From the NCBI GenBank assembly GCA_050084515.1, contig CM114274.1:23188001-23252000 (forward strand): a stretch of 64,000 nucleotides of DNA, written 5' to 3'. The stretch comes from Blasia pusilla (lineage: Eukaryota > Marchantiophyta > Marchantiopsida > Blasiales). The translations under genes were made by a program, and so were the position numbers. Within the stretch, counting starts at the first letter, position 1. Each line of letters opens with the position of its first letter. Below the pieces are notes generated by a model. That model ran no database searches and had not been told where the DNA came from. It was given only the letters and a program-made list of their open reading frames with translations. This document shows positions 12,944-24,362 of the stretch, one piece after another.

Positions 12944-15900
12944 TTAATCTTGAGAAACCGAAACCAGTCTTTCTGCATACAGTTCTTGATTCTGCAAAAA
13001 CTCCACCGTTTTGGTGTAGGCAGGATCAGTACGATCAAGAGGTTTGCACGAGTTCACATGGTCTGTGCCCGGTAAAACCTGCATGAAGGATCAGAGTTCT
13101 ATATCAGCTGTTCAATTAATATATCTCTTCAGAACATAGCTTGCTCATCAAAGCATTTTGACGGAATAACTTAGTAAGTCAAGTGAGGGAATTGAAATAA
13201 AACAGAAGAACAATGGCACCATGTCCACTCGTGCAAACCTCCAGATCTTGCTTATCTAGGGGTTTGCACGAGTTGGCATGAAACCTATGGTGGGTCCGTA
13301 ACCCATGGCCGTTCTTATTAGAACCAGTAAACAAATAATACAAGATGGCTAGCCCAGCTCATGTTGACTTCGCTGTAGCCGAGATGGAGTGGGAAACTTA
13401 CAACAAGTTCGCCAAAACCTGGATAAGCTGATTCAATAGGTACAACCTCCAATCGCAAACCCCATCCTCCATATCCCTCGACCAAAGGCGTAACTTTCGT
13501 CTGCCAAACAACCAACCATATATTTCCAATTAAAATCCAACATTTATGCACATGCCTAACATGTGCATGGCAACAGTGTTCTCTCTCTCAAGCATAGGTC
13601 ATCCATATCCTGGACAGAGGGTGTCGAGTCCCTGGTGCTGGCAGGGAAAATGAAGGAATCAGTCTGGGATATGAAGGGACGTCAAAATTGTTGAGCGGAG
13701 GTAAAGCATAGCCTATCTGTGATTACATGTGTTAGGAAAGATGCACACATATAAATGTGCCCAAGGGACAAGCCGTGCAAAACAAGTGACTTTCACCAAA
13801 TCCTGTGACAACAAGCCAGGAAACAAAATGAACCACAAACACAAACATTCTTCAATCGGTAGGCCTAAAGCCTCCACCCACCTCACTAAAACTTAGTACA
13901 TCCAAATGGCCTTCCTTATGTAGGTGTCGTAGGCACTGATTCAACTCTTCCAATCTTGGAGATCCACTTCTCAACTCTCCTATCTGCAACACAATCAAAT
14001 GGTTCCCATTTTTTAATAGGTCCCATGAATATGGCAAACCCTACATAGCTCTTCACAGCCCAACCTAAGACAAACTACAGAAGAATTTTTTAATGATTTC
14101 CTAGATTGAATGGTTTCAAAGAGCTTTACTCCCTGTATTGACAGTTCAACTCACAGTAGGAGCAGGCCGCAAAACTAGCCCTATCCGCCAAGGCATGTCA
14201 GCAAGCTTGCTCCCAAAATGTGGACAACTGTAAAAGATCTGCAGATTGAATCTTTTTAGAAAGTATGCGGCTGAGAGTATTAGAAAAGACTGCAGATCTA
14301 GAATAAACAAGAATAAATCAAATTGATTGCACTGAGAAACAGGCCTCTCAATGAATTACCCCCAAATGTTACTGTAAGAGAGGGGTATTTCGCTGAGAAC
14401 CTTTACTGATGACAGGAAGAACAAAACGGGAACGTACAATGCCAGTAGTCTGATTCAGAAGGTGTGCTCGAGTTTCATCCCTCTCTGCTTGCAACAACAT
14501 CTGCTTTACAACCAGCCCACCCATGCTGCAAAAAGTTGGAAACACATTACTGTCTGCTCCAGGACTTGAGGCCAAGTATACTGGAGTTTAATCTTATGAG
14601 TGTTTGCTCTCCACTAAAACCTCTGCAAGGAACAAGACTCAGGTAGATCACGTTTGTGCAGAAGAGGAAGTTGAACTAAGAACATACCTATGAGTGACAA
14701 ATACTAAAGGACGCTCCCCAACACCTGCAGCAAGTAGTTTATCTAGGAGCATGGAGCTCACTTCCTGTATCAATTGGTAATACATGGCAGGTGTTGAATG
14801 AGAAGAACGTTCTAGTGTAAAGAAAATGATCTATGAGAGAAAAAATCACGCCCCCATTGATAAAAAAAAGTCTTTTGACTTTTTTGCAGGATTTTCTTTA
14901 CCGTGTCATACATCAGCCCTGGCTGGACAAACTTGTAACTGCTAGCTAGCCCTAACTCGGCAGATCTCAAAATTCCAAATCATGAATTCCAGGAGAATTT
15001 GTGTACTACGGTAAGGCAGAGTATGAAAAGCCTAGCGTAGTCATAACACGAATATAACTTCACTATCTCTGCGGTATTCACTTGGAGTCTGCGTATACAC
15101 TCTGCATGTCAGGATTCAACTAGTGCAAGTAAAGCCTCTGTTTCAAAATGCTGTTGGGTCCACTGAATCAAAACCTGAAGAGGAAGTGTTGCACCTGACC
15201 ACTCAGAAAGATTTGTCTGCACCCACCATTCAAGACGAGATGGCAGTAGACAGGGATCAGATGAAGCACTCAGGTGAGGTAACATTGTCTTAGGGACTCC
15301 AATCATTGTTACTAGCGTTTGATTGTGAACTTTGGAACTCTATGAAAAAAAAAACCAACACCTACACAGACAAGTAAGATCTTTGACAAACCACCTTAAT
15401 CATCTCCTAAGTTGCAGCAGTGAGGGTAGGCCTTGCTAGTTCATACAGAGGGGGGTTGTATAGAAGCTTAAAGTGACATAATGGTTTCCGGCTCCAAAAA
15501 CATGCTAGTGAATACAGTAGAGCTTCTCAGCAGGACAGTCCAACATGGTACAGATGCTGAGCTTGCACAGGAGACTGCTGGAAAATTCACCACATGGTAA
15601 AATGGATTCCCCACAGTATCAGGATAAGAACAATTGATTGCTTACCTTGTACTTAATTGTAAGCAAACGAGATCGGGGAAGATCTTCTGCCAACCACTCT
15701 TGTGGCCAGCAAGTTCCTTGTCTTCCAGCTTCCTCATCAATTTTCTCAACTAAAGGGGTGGTCGTGGACACTTTGTTGTCAGATACTCGCCAGGTTTTGA
15801 AGGGTCCACCTCGTAAGCCATGAACAAATACCACGTCCAGCACAGGCACATCTTTAACCTCACTTTTAGTTGAATGCCCATTACCCACAACCGGAAAACC

Positions 15901-18900
15901 GACACCTGGACTTGGGGGATTGGCCTGACAAGAATTGTCAGCCAATCTCTGCACTTTCCCTACATCAAGAGCTCCACCTGCCGCTTTTTCATCGTGATTG
16001 GCTAAAAGTTTAGTTTTCCAAATGTCAGACCCAGGATTCATCAGAAATATATTATCCTCATACCGTGGCCAGAAGTCCTCCATCACATTTTTTCCTGTGT
16101 TTGTTCTTCCAGTTGCATCAGAGCTTCCACTCTGAACCTTTGAGTTCCTCAAGAATAGCTGTGCTTGAGAAACATTGAGCAGGGCAGCCAATGCATAACT
16201 ACGAGTTTTATTATCTGTGCAGCCAACAACTTTGCCATCAGCGCAATTTTCAAGCCATGTGAACCAAGCCTGGTCTCCAGAAATCAAATCTGATGCTGCT
16301 GGCTGCAGAGTCAGAACTGTGAGCAGGCGGGCTGCATGTTTCCGAATGTGTGGAACTTTCTGTGTTACCATGCTCTCTCTACTCTTTATTGCTGCCACCT
16401 CAGCACTATTTTCTTGGCCTTGAGCAATCTCAGCAGAAGTTTCTGATGTCTCTGAGGCAGCCCACTGCTCGTAGTCGTTGCCCAGCATAAATCTTCTCAG
16501 TAAACAAAGGGCTCCTGCATCTAAGATTCTCTGACGCCATATGGGTTCCTCTGCTGTCAGCTCCGCTAAAGATTTTATAGCTTTGCGCACTGCCCCACCA
16601 GCTTCTACTGCTGTGACTTTGGGCAATGACTCTTTAGTGGTTGTCGTTGATGAACCATTACCCATGACATCAAGTCCAAGCAGATCTATCATGGGTAGCT
16701 CTGCAGCACTTTCAGCAACCTCCCCCTCTACCCTTGATACATCAGTTCTGTAGGCAGCCTCCTGAGCGACTAACTTTGCTAGCTGTGACGCAGCTGCAAT
16801 AGCTACCTGGGTCAACTGGTTCTGCAGCACTCACACATGAATCCCCATCAGAAGAATAGAAGGTCGTGGTGTACACAATGCTCCCTTTGATGACCAAGGC
16901 GTTGGTCTCTTATGTGGAGAAGAAGGGCATTTTCATATGCATGACTATGACAGCAGTGAATGACCACAGTTTGCACCGACAGCTTGTGTGCAGACCCTCT
17001 AAATGCTATGTTAAAAACATGAGAATCACGATTTTCAATTTTACATCTGCACAAAGCTGATCTAAATTTAAAGTTCGAATCTGGTCCAGTTTCTCTGCGT
17101 AGCTTTGACAATATGCGAACAGTCTATTACTCGGCAAGAAATAATGGGTAAATGATGTGAGTGATGGTAAGGAGCCCACAATTTACCCTACGACATGTGC
17201 TCCTTTCTGTCTCCAGAAATCTTGTCTTTCATTGCAAACCATAGCCTAGACCATTAAAGGCCACCTGTCTTAGAAATTTCCACATATGAATGTGTAAGTG
17301 GTCAAAACTATTACCTGCACTTGCTCCCGCTCCTTTGCCTGTGGGCTCACCTGGCCCTGCCGCCGGTTTGCCTTGGCAGATCCCTTCTTCCCATCTGAGA
17401 CTGCTTCTACAAGGAGCATTGCTAACCAGGCTTGTGAAACAGGAATACCACCCTGACCAAGATTGTTTATGACCCTCACAAGCACTTTTGAGCCACATGA
17501 ACGAGTGACATCCTCACTTGTTTTGTTACACACCCACCGCAATAGGATGGCTGACCATTTCTTGCTTTCTTCTACAGGAAAAACATCTCCCTCAGCTGTA
17601 AGCACATCCAGGGCCTGTGCCAATGCTGCTTGAACATGTGTGCTTGCCTCGGCCTCATATGCAATCTCTCGCATGGCAGGAAGGCCTGTCTCTAGCACAA
17701 GATTATGAGCAGGTTTAGAGCGAGACACACAAGCAGTCAAAGCACCGAGAGCACAATGACACAGAGGATAATCTTTAACTCCACCAGCCTGGGCAGCAAC
17801 TCCTAGCAGTGCAGGGCTCCAATGGGGAGCAATATCAGTCAGAGTGTAATTTTTACTTCCCAGAAGAAGCCTCATAGCTGTTGCTCCATGCCACTTGACA
17901 GTTCTTTCAGGAGCCATTACGGCAGATAACAGTGCCTCTCCATCCTCATCAATTTCCAGAATCTTTGCACGGTTGCTGCTAGATGCCTCAGCCCAGGTTG
18001 CCAGAGCCCATGCTGCCAGTGGGACTGTAATATGCCGGCCCTGAAGATCATCCCACAAGCCATACTTCACACGACTGCGTTCAGCAGAACCCAATCTTTG
18101 ATCTCGCCAATCTTGCCTAGGCCAATTGTGACGTGAAGGCTGACTTGAGGACACATGGGGCTCAACTAGGAGCCTCTCTGGCTCCCATGAATCCTTCCCC
18201 AGCGTGATAAGATCACTCTGCACCGTGTTGACAACTGAAGAGCTCAACTGCACTCTCTGAATTCCAACAAGACCTGTGCCACCAAGAACCCTGATCCCAA
18301 TTCCATGAACACCTCCTTTGTCACCATCACCTTTCCCAGAGGAGCCGCCTTCTTTAGAACTCTGATCATCAAAGGACCACCCTCCATCTTTCACAACTTT
18401 AAGGGCTGCGGCAATGTCCTCGGGATCACCATTTTCTGCGAGCTTAGGTCGGACCCTGTTTGCATCTCCTGCTTCACAGCTGGAAGTGATAAGATCCATA
18501 ATTGCTGTCACTAGCATACTTTTCCCCCTGAAATTTTCACTGGAAGCATGAACTAGTTGTCCTTTACTCCAGTCCTGAAAAACCGGAAGTGATGTAAATT
18601 GTAGATATTGACCTTTTGGCAGGCTGGTCATATGTTACAATTCGACATGAGAAGAGCACATCGGACCAGCATCCACAGCTTATATCAAGAACTTCTCAAG
18701 GATTGCTCTCAAAATCCATCCAAGTGACCACGACCAAATCCATCCAAGTGACCACGACAAAATTCAACAGAGAACTGAGTACCATTCCAATTGTCTCTTC
18801 CAAACTAGGACCCATTGGGTAGTTTTCTATATAAGTACCACAATACATTTAAGAACTGCTATCCCTGAACTCTTTTAAAATATGTGATTAAGATGGTCAA

Positions 18901-20447
18901 CCATGACCAACCCAGCCGCGAGTCATCTTTGTGTGTTGTGTTGTTAGTTATCTTTAAAACCATATGTTAAATTGAGATTTTAAAATTGAAGAACTTCCCA
19001 AGCAAGGTTGCACGGAAACGGACAAGTCCGTCTATGGGATGGACATGCTGTCCGGGTACCCATGGTCTGCATCCAAGCCCGTAGTGTAGACCTTGGCTGG
19101 CCAAGACTGCACCGGTTTTGTGGCCCACACGCAACCTGCACTGGCCCGCCCTGCGGGCTTGCCGCAGGCTGTGCGCAGGCCACAAAATTGATGCGGACTC
19201 AGCCAGCTCGGGTCTACGCTACGGGCTCGGAGGGCTCAGGGGCAGGCTGCAAGTATCCAGGCCCGCACCGACATGTCCGTCCTATCGACGCACATGAGTC
19301 CGCGGACACGGACTTTGTCCGTGTGCAACCCTGCTCCCAGGGCAACTTACACTACCAATAAGCACCTACATGATTCCCATGGCCATGCGGATGAAGACAA
19401 GTAGAAGGCTCACTGGAAATGTGCTCATGGTGTGAGCCTACCTGTTCAACACGTAGAGAGGATGCAAATTGAAATAAATATGGCAATGCATGGGGTCGAC
19501 TAAGAACATCTTCGCAAGTATTCTCATCGGAGAGAAGATAGGCAAGAGCTCGAGCAGCCTCTGCTTGAGTTATGTTGCAAACTCCACACCCAATTCCAGC
19601 CGCTGCAATCAGAAGCCAGTCAACAACTTGACCGCCTGCTGCTTCCACCACCGCCCTCCTTCGATGCTCGTGGGCTGCTAAATCTGCCACCAGTGCAGTC
19701 ACTCTGGGCTTCAGCCAGCTACCACTCATCCCAACTGTTCCCTAACACAAACACACATTCAATATAAACGTTCAGGTCACTCCATACGGTCTTGTTACAC
19801 TTCTATCTGAGATTTGTCGCACGACAGGACTTCCTCAGTAAGAATTCAGCAAAATTGGATCTGTTACCACCGAGACTCACTGCACCAAGTGGCTCATCCA
19901 GTCCAGTAAAAAGAACTCATTTATAAGAGATGGACTGATGAGCTCAGATGCAGTCCACCACAATACAGCCAAAACGTGCACAGCTATTCCAGAAGTTGCG
20001 GAGTTTGTGAACTGATCATAACACTGCAAAAGCAGAGAAATCTTTGAACAAGCAGTGCACATTTCTTACCTCGCGACCTGTCATGAGCACTGCAACCAAG
20101 CACCGAACCAAAGTTGAAGTCGATGTTCCAGCATCTACAACTTCTTCAGCAGTATCACTCACGAGGGCCCCTATTTTCTTTCCCACACTCGCCAATGCAC
20201 CCCATAAGATCGAGCATGTAGAGAGGAGTACTCCCTTTGTTCGACTAGTGGTATCTTCTGTATAGCTCATTGTGCCCACCGCACTGACAAGCAAAACAAT
20301 AGCTGCACTAATGGCTCCAACAGAAAAGTAAATATTTTGCCAGGAAAGAGCACTAGGAACAGTGCTGGTTCGATCGTTGGCCACCACTTTCTCCGGTCCA
20401 TTATGACTAGACGAGAATGATGCACTCTGCAGACATCTTGTAAGCAT
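12944..20447 (-). CDS. SERAC1-like protein: helical/armadillo-like region plus C-terminal alpha/beta-hydrolase, 12 exons
   Basis: Proposed coding exons, minus strand: 20447-20070, 20023-19886, 19741-19442, 18574-17315, 16821-15646, 15216-15175, 14764-14688, 14525-14438, 14238-14155, 13983-13882, 13500-13402 and 13078-12944. They sum to 1,292 residues with consistent phases. The N-terminus has a basic leader and a hydrophobic segment (residues about 37-60), consistent with membrane anchoring. Residues about 130-1000 are helical, repeat-like and Ala/Leu-rich. The lipase domain starts at VVFVHGLRGG (about 1022) and carries the nucleophile elbow THSMGG (Ser1124) followed by FYSCPHFGSKLADMPW; the late TDHVN His (about 1255) is the likely catalytic base. 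SERAC1 proteins act in phospholipid remodelling at mitochondria/ER contacts, so a lipid role here is family inference. Oddities are a 46-bp first intron and a less usual donor (TTG/GTGCAG) for exon 2. An acceptor-like TGACAG just before the ATG leaves an extra 5' exon possible. Confidence 0.88.
18985..19350. repeat. Foldback (MITE-like) element inside intron 3 of the SERAC1-like gene
   Basis: The left end (GGTTGCACGGAAACGGAC and on) pairs with the right end (GTCCGTGTGCAACCCTG) as diverged terminal inverted repeats of about 40 bp. An inner pair, GCCCGTAGTGTAGACC at about 19077 and GGTCTACGCTACGGGC at about 19209, is inverted with one mismatch. The element is GC-rich against an AT-rich intron, and it encodes nothing. 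It is probably a non-autonomous DNA transposon; target-site duplications are not clear. Confidence 0.6.
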
Positions 20448-22479
20448 TCTTCCTTCATTATCCTGTCACGCAGAGAAAACACAGGTGAGCAAGCGTTCAG
20501 ATCAACTAAAACTTCATGGTCCAATGCAATCGAATATTCTCGAGTGTCACGTAGCTAAGCTCACATTGAGGACTTCTTTTCGGCTTCTAGGATGACATTT
20601 TCTTCCGCTATTATTCCGAGGTTATTTTCCATGAATTGCCCAACCACGCTAACACTAGCTATCTACTTTCGTGGTCGTACCCAGATTGAGAGCAATCGAA
20701 TGATCATGAGCGCCTGAACGGATGATTCTATATTGAACGTAAAAAGCATAGGCGCATTTGCTTTAGAGCAGAGACATCAATTGGGCACCTCGATGCAAGC
20801 AATTACTTGGCGGATATCTGGCCCATACTTCCTATTGCAAAAGTTGGACGATTCACAGAGTCCCCGTTTAAATTTTGCTCGTCCTCAGTTTCCAGTGGAT
20901 TACCTGGATGGAAGCAACGTCAGGAGCAATTCCAGTGGTGAGGGACTTGATCGACGGGCACTTGGGGACAGAGCAAAATTGCTGCGAAGAAAGTTCTCCC
21001 TCAAACGCCCGATGCGCGAGCCAATTTCTTAATCTTTGTGCAAGAGAAATTGTACCGATAGGTCTGTCAGATAGGAAGACACCAAGCCGCTGCCTGGGGC
21101 CTTCCCCAACGGATTGGGGGTTACGATTTCGTTGGGAATGCTGACGCTTTGCATCATACTTGAACAAAAGGTGACGACGCAGTTGTATGCGGCCCAGCAT
21201 TTGCGCTTCTGGCACTGCATTACCTCTTGCTTTCGTTCACATTCTCGCCCTCTCCCTTCATATTCTCCCTCCCGTTCATTTCTCTTTCTCTCTCCTCTAG
21301 CACCGTCAAACAAGGGAGGCTTCGACAAGAGCTACCTACACTCTCTCTGTCACAGAACCCGATAGATTTCTTCAGCTATTCACCAGCCTGAGCGAAATTC
21401 TGGTCAGGCCAATTTAAATTGGATTCCACCTCCAGATCTTGCGTTCTGCTGTCTCCGACCTGCTTCCCGTCTGGCCTGTTGCTTCCAGGACTACCTCCTG
21501 ATCACCCCCCGTCGTGAACTCCTCTCGACGCAGTCTTCTCCGGTTCTGTTCTGTTCCTGATCGGCCACCCTCTCCCTCCACCCCACCCCACCCCACCCCA
21601 CCCTACCCAATCGCACTCGTTCCTGCCACTTACTGGCAAACCCTAGTCTGCATCAGATGCTCCCTAGTCTTTACTAGCAGCACCGCATGAAGAATCGAGG
21701 AAATGAGGTGCGAGTCGTGTGCGTCCGAGAGAGCGAGAACTAAGGGACCAAAGGAGGGCCGAAGTAGAGGCTATCGGGGGAGTTGATACCCCGAGGAATG
21801 GAAACGTGGAGACCTCGTGAGACATCGCCACTTGGCTACGCAGTGTTAGAGCGGTGGACATCCGCATTCCCACTGGGCATATGCGCATTGCGCACCCCAC
21901 TGCGCGTTCCGTGAGACGCACTGGATGCTGCGTCCGTGACTCACCGGTTCCCCTCGGTCCCGTGCGTGGATCCGAGCTCGTCTTGTTTCGGCCGAACATG
22001 GGCATTCGGCGAGAGAACTCGACAGCCGTCCATGGCCTGCCGTGCAAAGCAGCGGCGGCCGGTAATGTCGTCCTGCAGGCGAGCGATATTAGGAGTGGGG
22101 AGAGGCACGCGGGACCCACACGTTCGGTTGGGTGAGGGATCCCTTATCGCGGAGACTATGCCTTTCTCGTCTCTGTCGTTTGTCCTTGCCTGCGCTGCGG
22201 CGAACCTAGTCCTCTCATCCTGATTCTCGAGCTTGCCCCCCCCATGCGACAGATGCGGTAAGTAGAGCTCCTGTTGTTGCACAACCGGGGACCATATCCA
22301 GCGGCAGACGATTCATCACCTTTCGTTCATTTATTTACATCCACCTGTGTGAGCACTCAGTGGAGCAGCGTTGTCGCATCACCAACATCTCTACGGCTGC
22401 AGCTTCATGCTACTGCTTCTCCTCTTTATGTCCATCCCACTGACTAGTAGTCTGCGGATTTCGCTGTTCTTTCTTTTCT

Positions 22480-22484
<5 letters not shown>
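20448..22484. other. Intergenic between divergent SERAC1-like and AGPase genes
   Basis: This should contain both promoters. A CCCCA-type microsatellite lies at about 21583-21603, and GC-rich sequence with a high CpG density follows from about 21700 to 22250. No coding region or RNA gene is supported. Confidence 0.45.

Positions 22485-22513
<29 letters not shown>
22485..22513 (+). repeat. (CT)n tract in the AGPase 5' region
   Basis: About 14 uninterrupted CT units lie roughly 290 bp upstream of the AGPase start codon. Pyrimidine tracts of this kind are common near plant transcription starts and in 5' leaders. A promoter or leader role is inference. Confidence 0.7.
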
Positions 22514-22515
<2 letters not shown>

Positions 22516-22802
22516 GCGCCGGTGAATCGGTGGGTTAGAGTCGCTTCCTGGGCCAGACTAACTTCCGTTGCGTGTTCCGTCTGCTCGTGCTAATCTGACA
22601 CTGGGAGCCGTAGACGAGTCTGAGTGGGAGCGAGCTTCCGTTTGGCGTGAGGGCTGTGACATTGGGTGGCATTGAAAGAATCTAAATTTTAAAGCAGTGG
22701 AGTGGGAAGGGTTGATTTCCTTGCTGCTGGAGAGGGCACAACCGTTGTTGCTTGAGAGGGACCAGGAGGGTTTCTTTGAGCAGCGTGGGTGACGAGCTAT
22801 CT

Positions 22803-24362
22803 ATGGCCATGGCAGGTGCGGCGACAGCTACGACTGTCACGTCGTCGGTGAGCCTTCATTCTCTCTCTGCTGAGAAGATGCGGGGAGTTTCCAGCTTGTC
22901 AAACGTTGGGTCTGGATCATCCTTTCTCAGCGGTGCGCGGTTGGTGAGCAAATGCAGCAGTAAAAGTCGGCAAGTCTTGGCTTCTAAGACAATCGTTACT
23001 CCCAGGGCCGTCTCCGATTCCCAGCCCTCTGGAGACAACTGTTTGAATCCCGATGCCGGTCGAAGTGTCTTGGGCATCATCTTGGGAGGAGGAGCTGGAA
23101 CACGTCTGTATCCACTGACGAAGAAGAGAGCGAAGCCAGCAGTACCGCTGGGGGCAAATTATCGCTTGATCGATATCCCCGTCAGCAATTGTATCAATAG
23201 CAACATCCAAAAGATTTATGTACTCACTCAATTCAATTCCGCTTCTCTGAATCGACACTTGTCCCGAGCATATGGAAGCAACATGGGGGGATACAAAAAC
23301 GAGGGTTTTGTGGAGGTGCTTGCTGCCCAGCAGAGCCCCGAGAATCCGAACTGGTTCCAGGGTACCGCTGATGCCGTGAGGCAGTACTTGTGGCTGTTCG
23401 AAGAACAACCAGTTCTGGAGCTTTTGGTGTTGGCTGGGGACCACCTTTACCGTATGGATTACCAGAACTTCATCATGGCCCACAGGGAAACCAACGCGGA
23501 TATCACAGTTGCGGCCCTGCCTATGGATGAAGAGCGTGCAACAGCGTTCGGATTGATGAAGATTGATGAGAAAGGTCGGATCACCGAGTTCTCCGAGAAG
23601 CCTAAGGGCGATGAGCTGAAAGCCATGAAAGTGGATACTACAATTCTGGGACTGGATGAAGCGAGGGCTAAGGAAATGCCCTACATTGCAAGCATGGGTA
23701 TCTATGTCGTCAGCAAAGAAGCCATGATCAAATTGTTGCGGGAGGATTTCCCTGAAGCAAATGACTTCGGTAGCGAGGTCATCCCGGGTGCGACTAAACT
23801 CGGCATGAACGTCCAGGCCTATCTGTATGATGGCTACTGGGAGGACATCGGAACCATTGAAGCTTTCTACAACGCAAACCTCGGCCTCACCAAGAAGCCC
23901 GTCCCAGATTTCAGTTTCTACGACCGAACCTCTCCTATCTACACCCAGGCAAGGTTTCTTCCCCCTTCCAAGATGCTAGATGCGGACGTGACGGACAGTG
24001 TCATCGGTGAGGGCTGCGTTATCAAGAACTGCAAAATCTACCACTCCGTCGTGGGATTGCGCTCATGGATTGCGGAGGGAGCTGTCGTAGAGGATGCTCT
24101 TCTGATGGGAGCTGACTACTACGAGACAGACGAGCAACGAACTGAGCTCCTGGCCACTGGCGGGATCCCCATGGGCATTGGGCGAAACTCCATCATCAAG
24201 CGGGCTATTATCGACAAGAATGCTCGAATCGGCGAGAATGTGAAGATTGTGAATAGGGATGATGTCCAAGAGGCAGCAAGAGAGACGGATGGTTACTTCA
24301 TTAAGAGTGGGATTGTGACCATCATCAAGGATGCTATCATTCCGAATGATACGGTCATCTAA
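22803..24362 (+). CDS. APS1: ADP-glucose pyrophosphorylase small (catalytic) subunit, plastid
   Basis: This enzyme makes ADP-glucose from glucose-1-phosphate and ATP, the committed step of starch synthesis in plastids, as a heterotetramer with large subunits. The ATG at 22803 gives 519 residues; the open frame upstream of it starts only with a TTG. Residues 1-70 are a Ser/Thr/Ala-rich transit peptide. [11 protein letters not shown] holds Cys80, matching the redox-bridging cysteine of plant small subunits. [19 protein letters not shown] (about 95-113) is the nucleotide loop, [10 protein letters not shown] the catalytic aspartate region, and EFSEKPKGD and [16 protein letters not shown] are typical. 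The C-terminal beta-helix ends [16 protein letters not shown], with the activator-site lysine. Length and motifs are complete. The unusual point is that there is no intron, whereas angiosperm genes for this subunit have several. Confidence 0.96.
   Translation: MAMAGAATATTVTSSVSLHSLSAEKMRGVSSLSNVGSGSSFLSGARLVSKCSSKSRQVLASKTIVTPRAVSDSQPSGDNCLNPDAGRSVLGIILGGGAGTRLYPLTKKRAKPAVPLGANYRLIDIPVSNCINSNIQKIYVLTQFNSASLNRHLSRAYGSNMGGYKNEGFVEVLAAQQSPENPNWFQGTADAVRQYLWLFEEQPVLELLVLAGDHLYRMDYQNFIMAHRETNADITVAALPMDEERATAFGLMKIDEKGRITEFSEKPKGDELKAMKVDTTILGLDEARAKEMPYIASMGIYVVSKEAMIKLLREDFPEANDFGSEVIPGATKLGMNVQAYLYDGYWEDIGTIEAFYNANLGLTKKPVPDFSFYDRTSPIYTQARFLPPSKMLDADVTDSVIGEGCVIKNCKIYHSVVGLRSWIAEGAVVEDALLMGADYYETDEQRTELLATGGIPMGIGRNSIIKRAIIDKNARIGENVKIVNRDDVQEAARETDGYFIKSGIVTIIKDAIIPNDTVI

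Noticed and set aside
17070-17090. tRNA-like B box (AGTTCGAATCTGG)
   Set aside because: No A box or cloverleaf at the right distance; it lies in an intron of the SERAC1-like gene.
18718-18765. Short duplication AAATCCATCCAAGTGACCAC in intron 3 as a regulatory site
   Set aside because: Just two adjacent copies of about 23 bp; simple replication slippage is enough.
20267-20524. Separate small gene overlapping the first SERAC1-like exon
   Set aside because: It is out of frame with, and mostly antisense-free but overlapping, a well-supported exon; no domain is seen.
22752-22802. Longer AGPase start at TTG 22752
   Set aside because: The ATG at 22803 gives a normal plant small-subunit transit peptide; non-ATG initiation is not needed.
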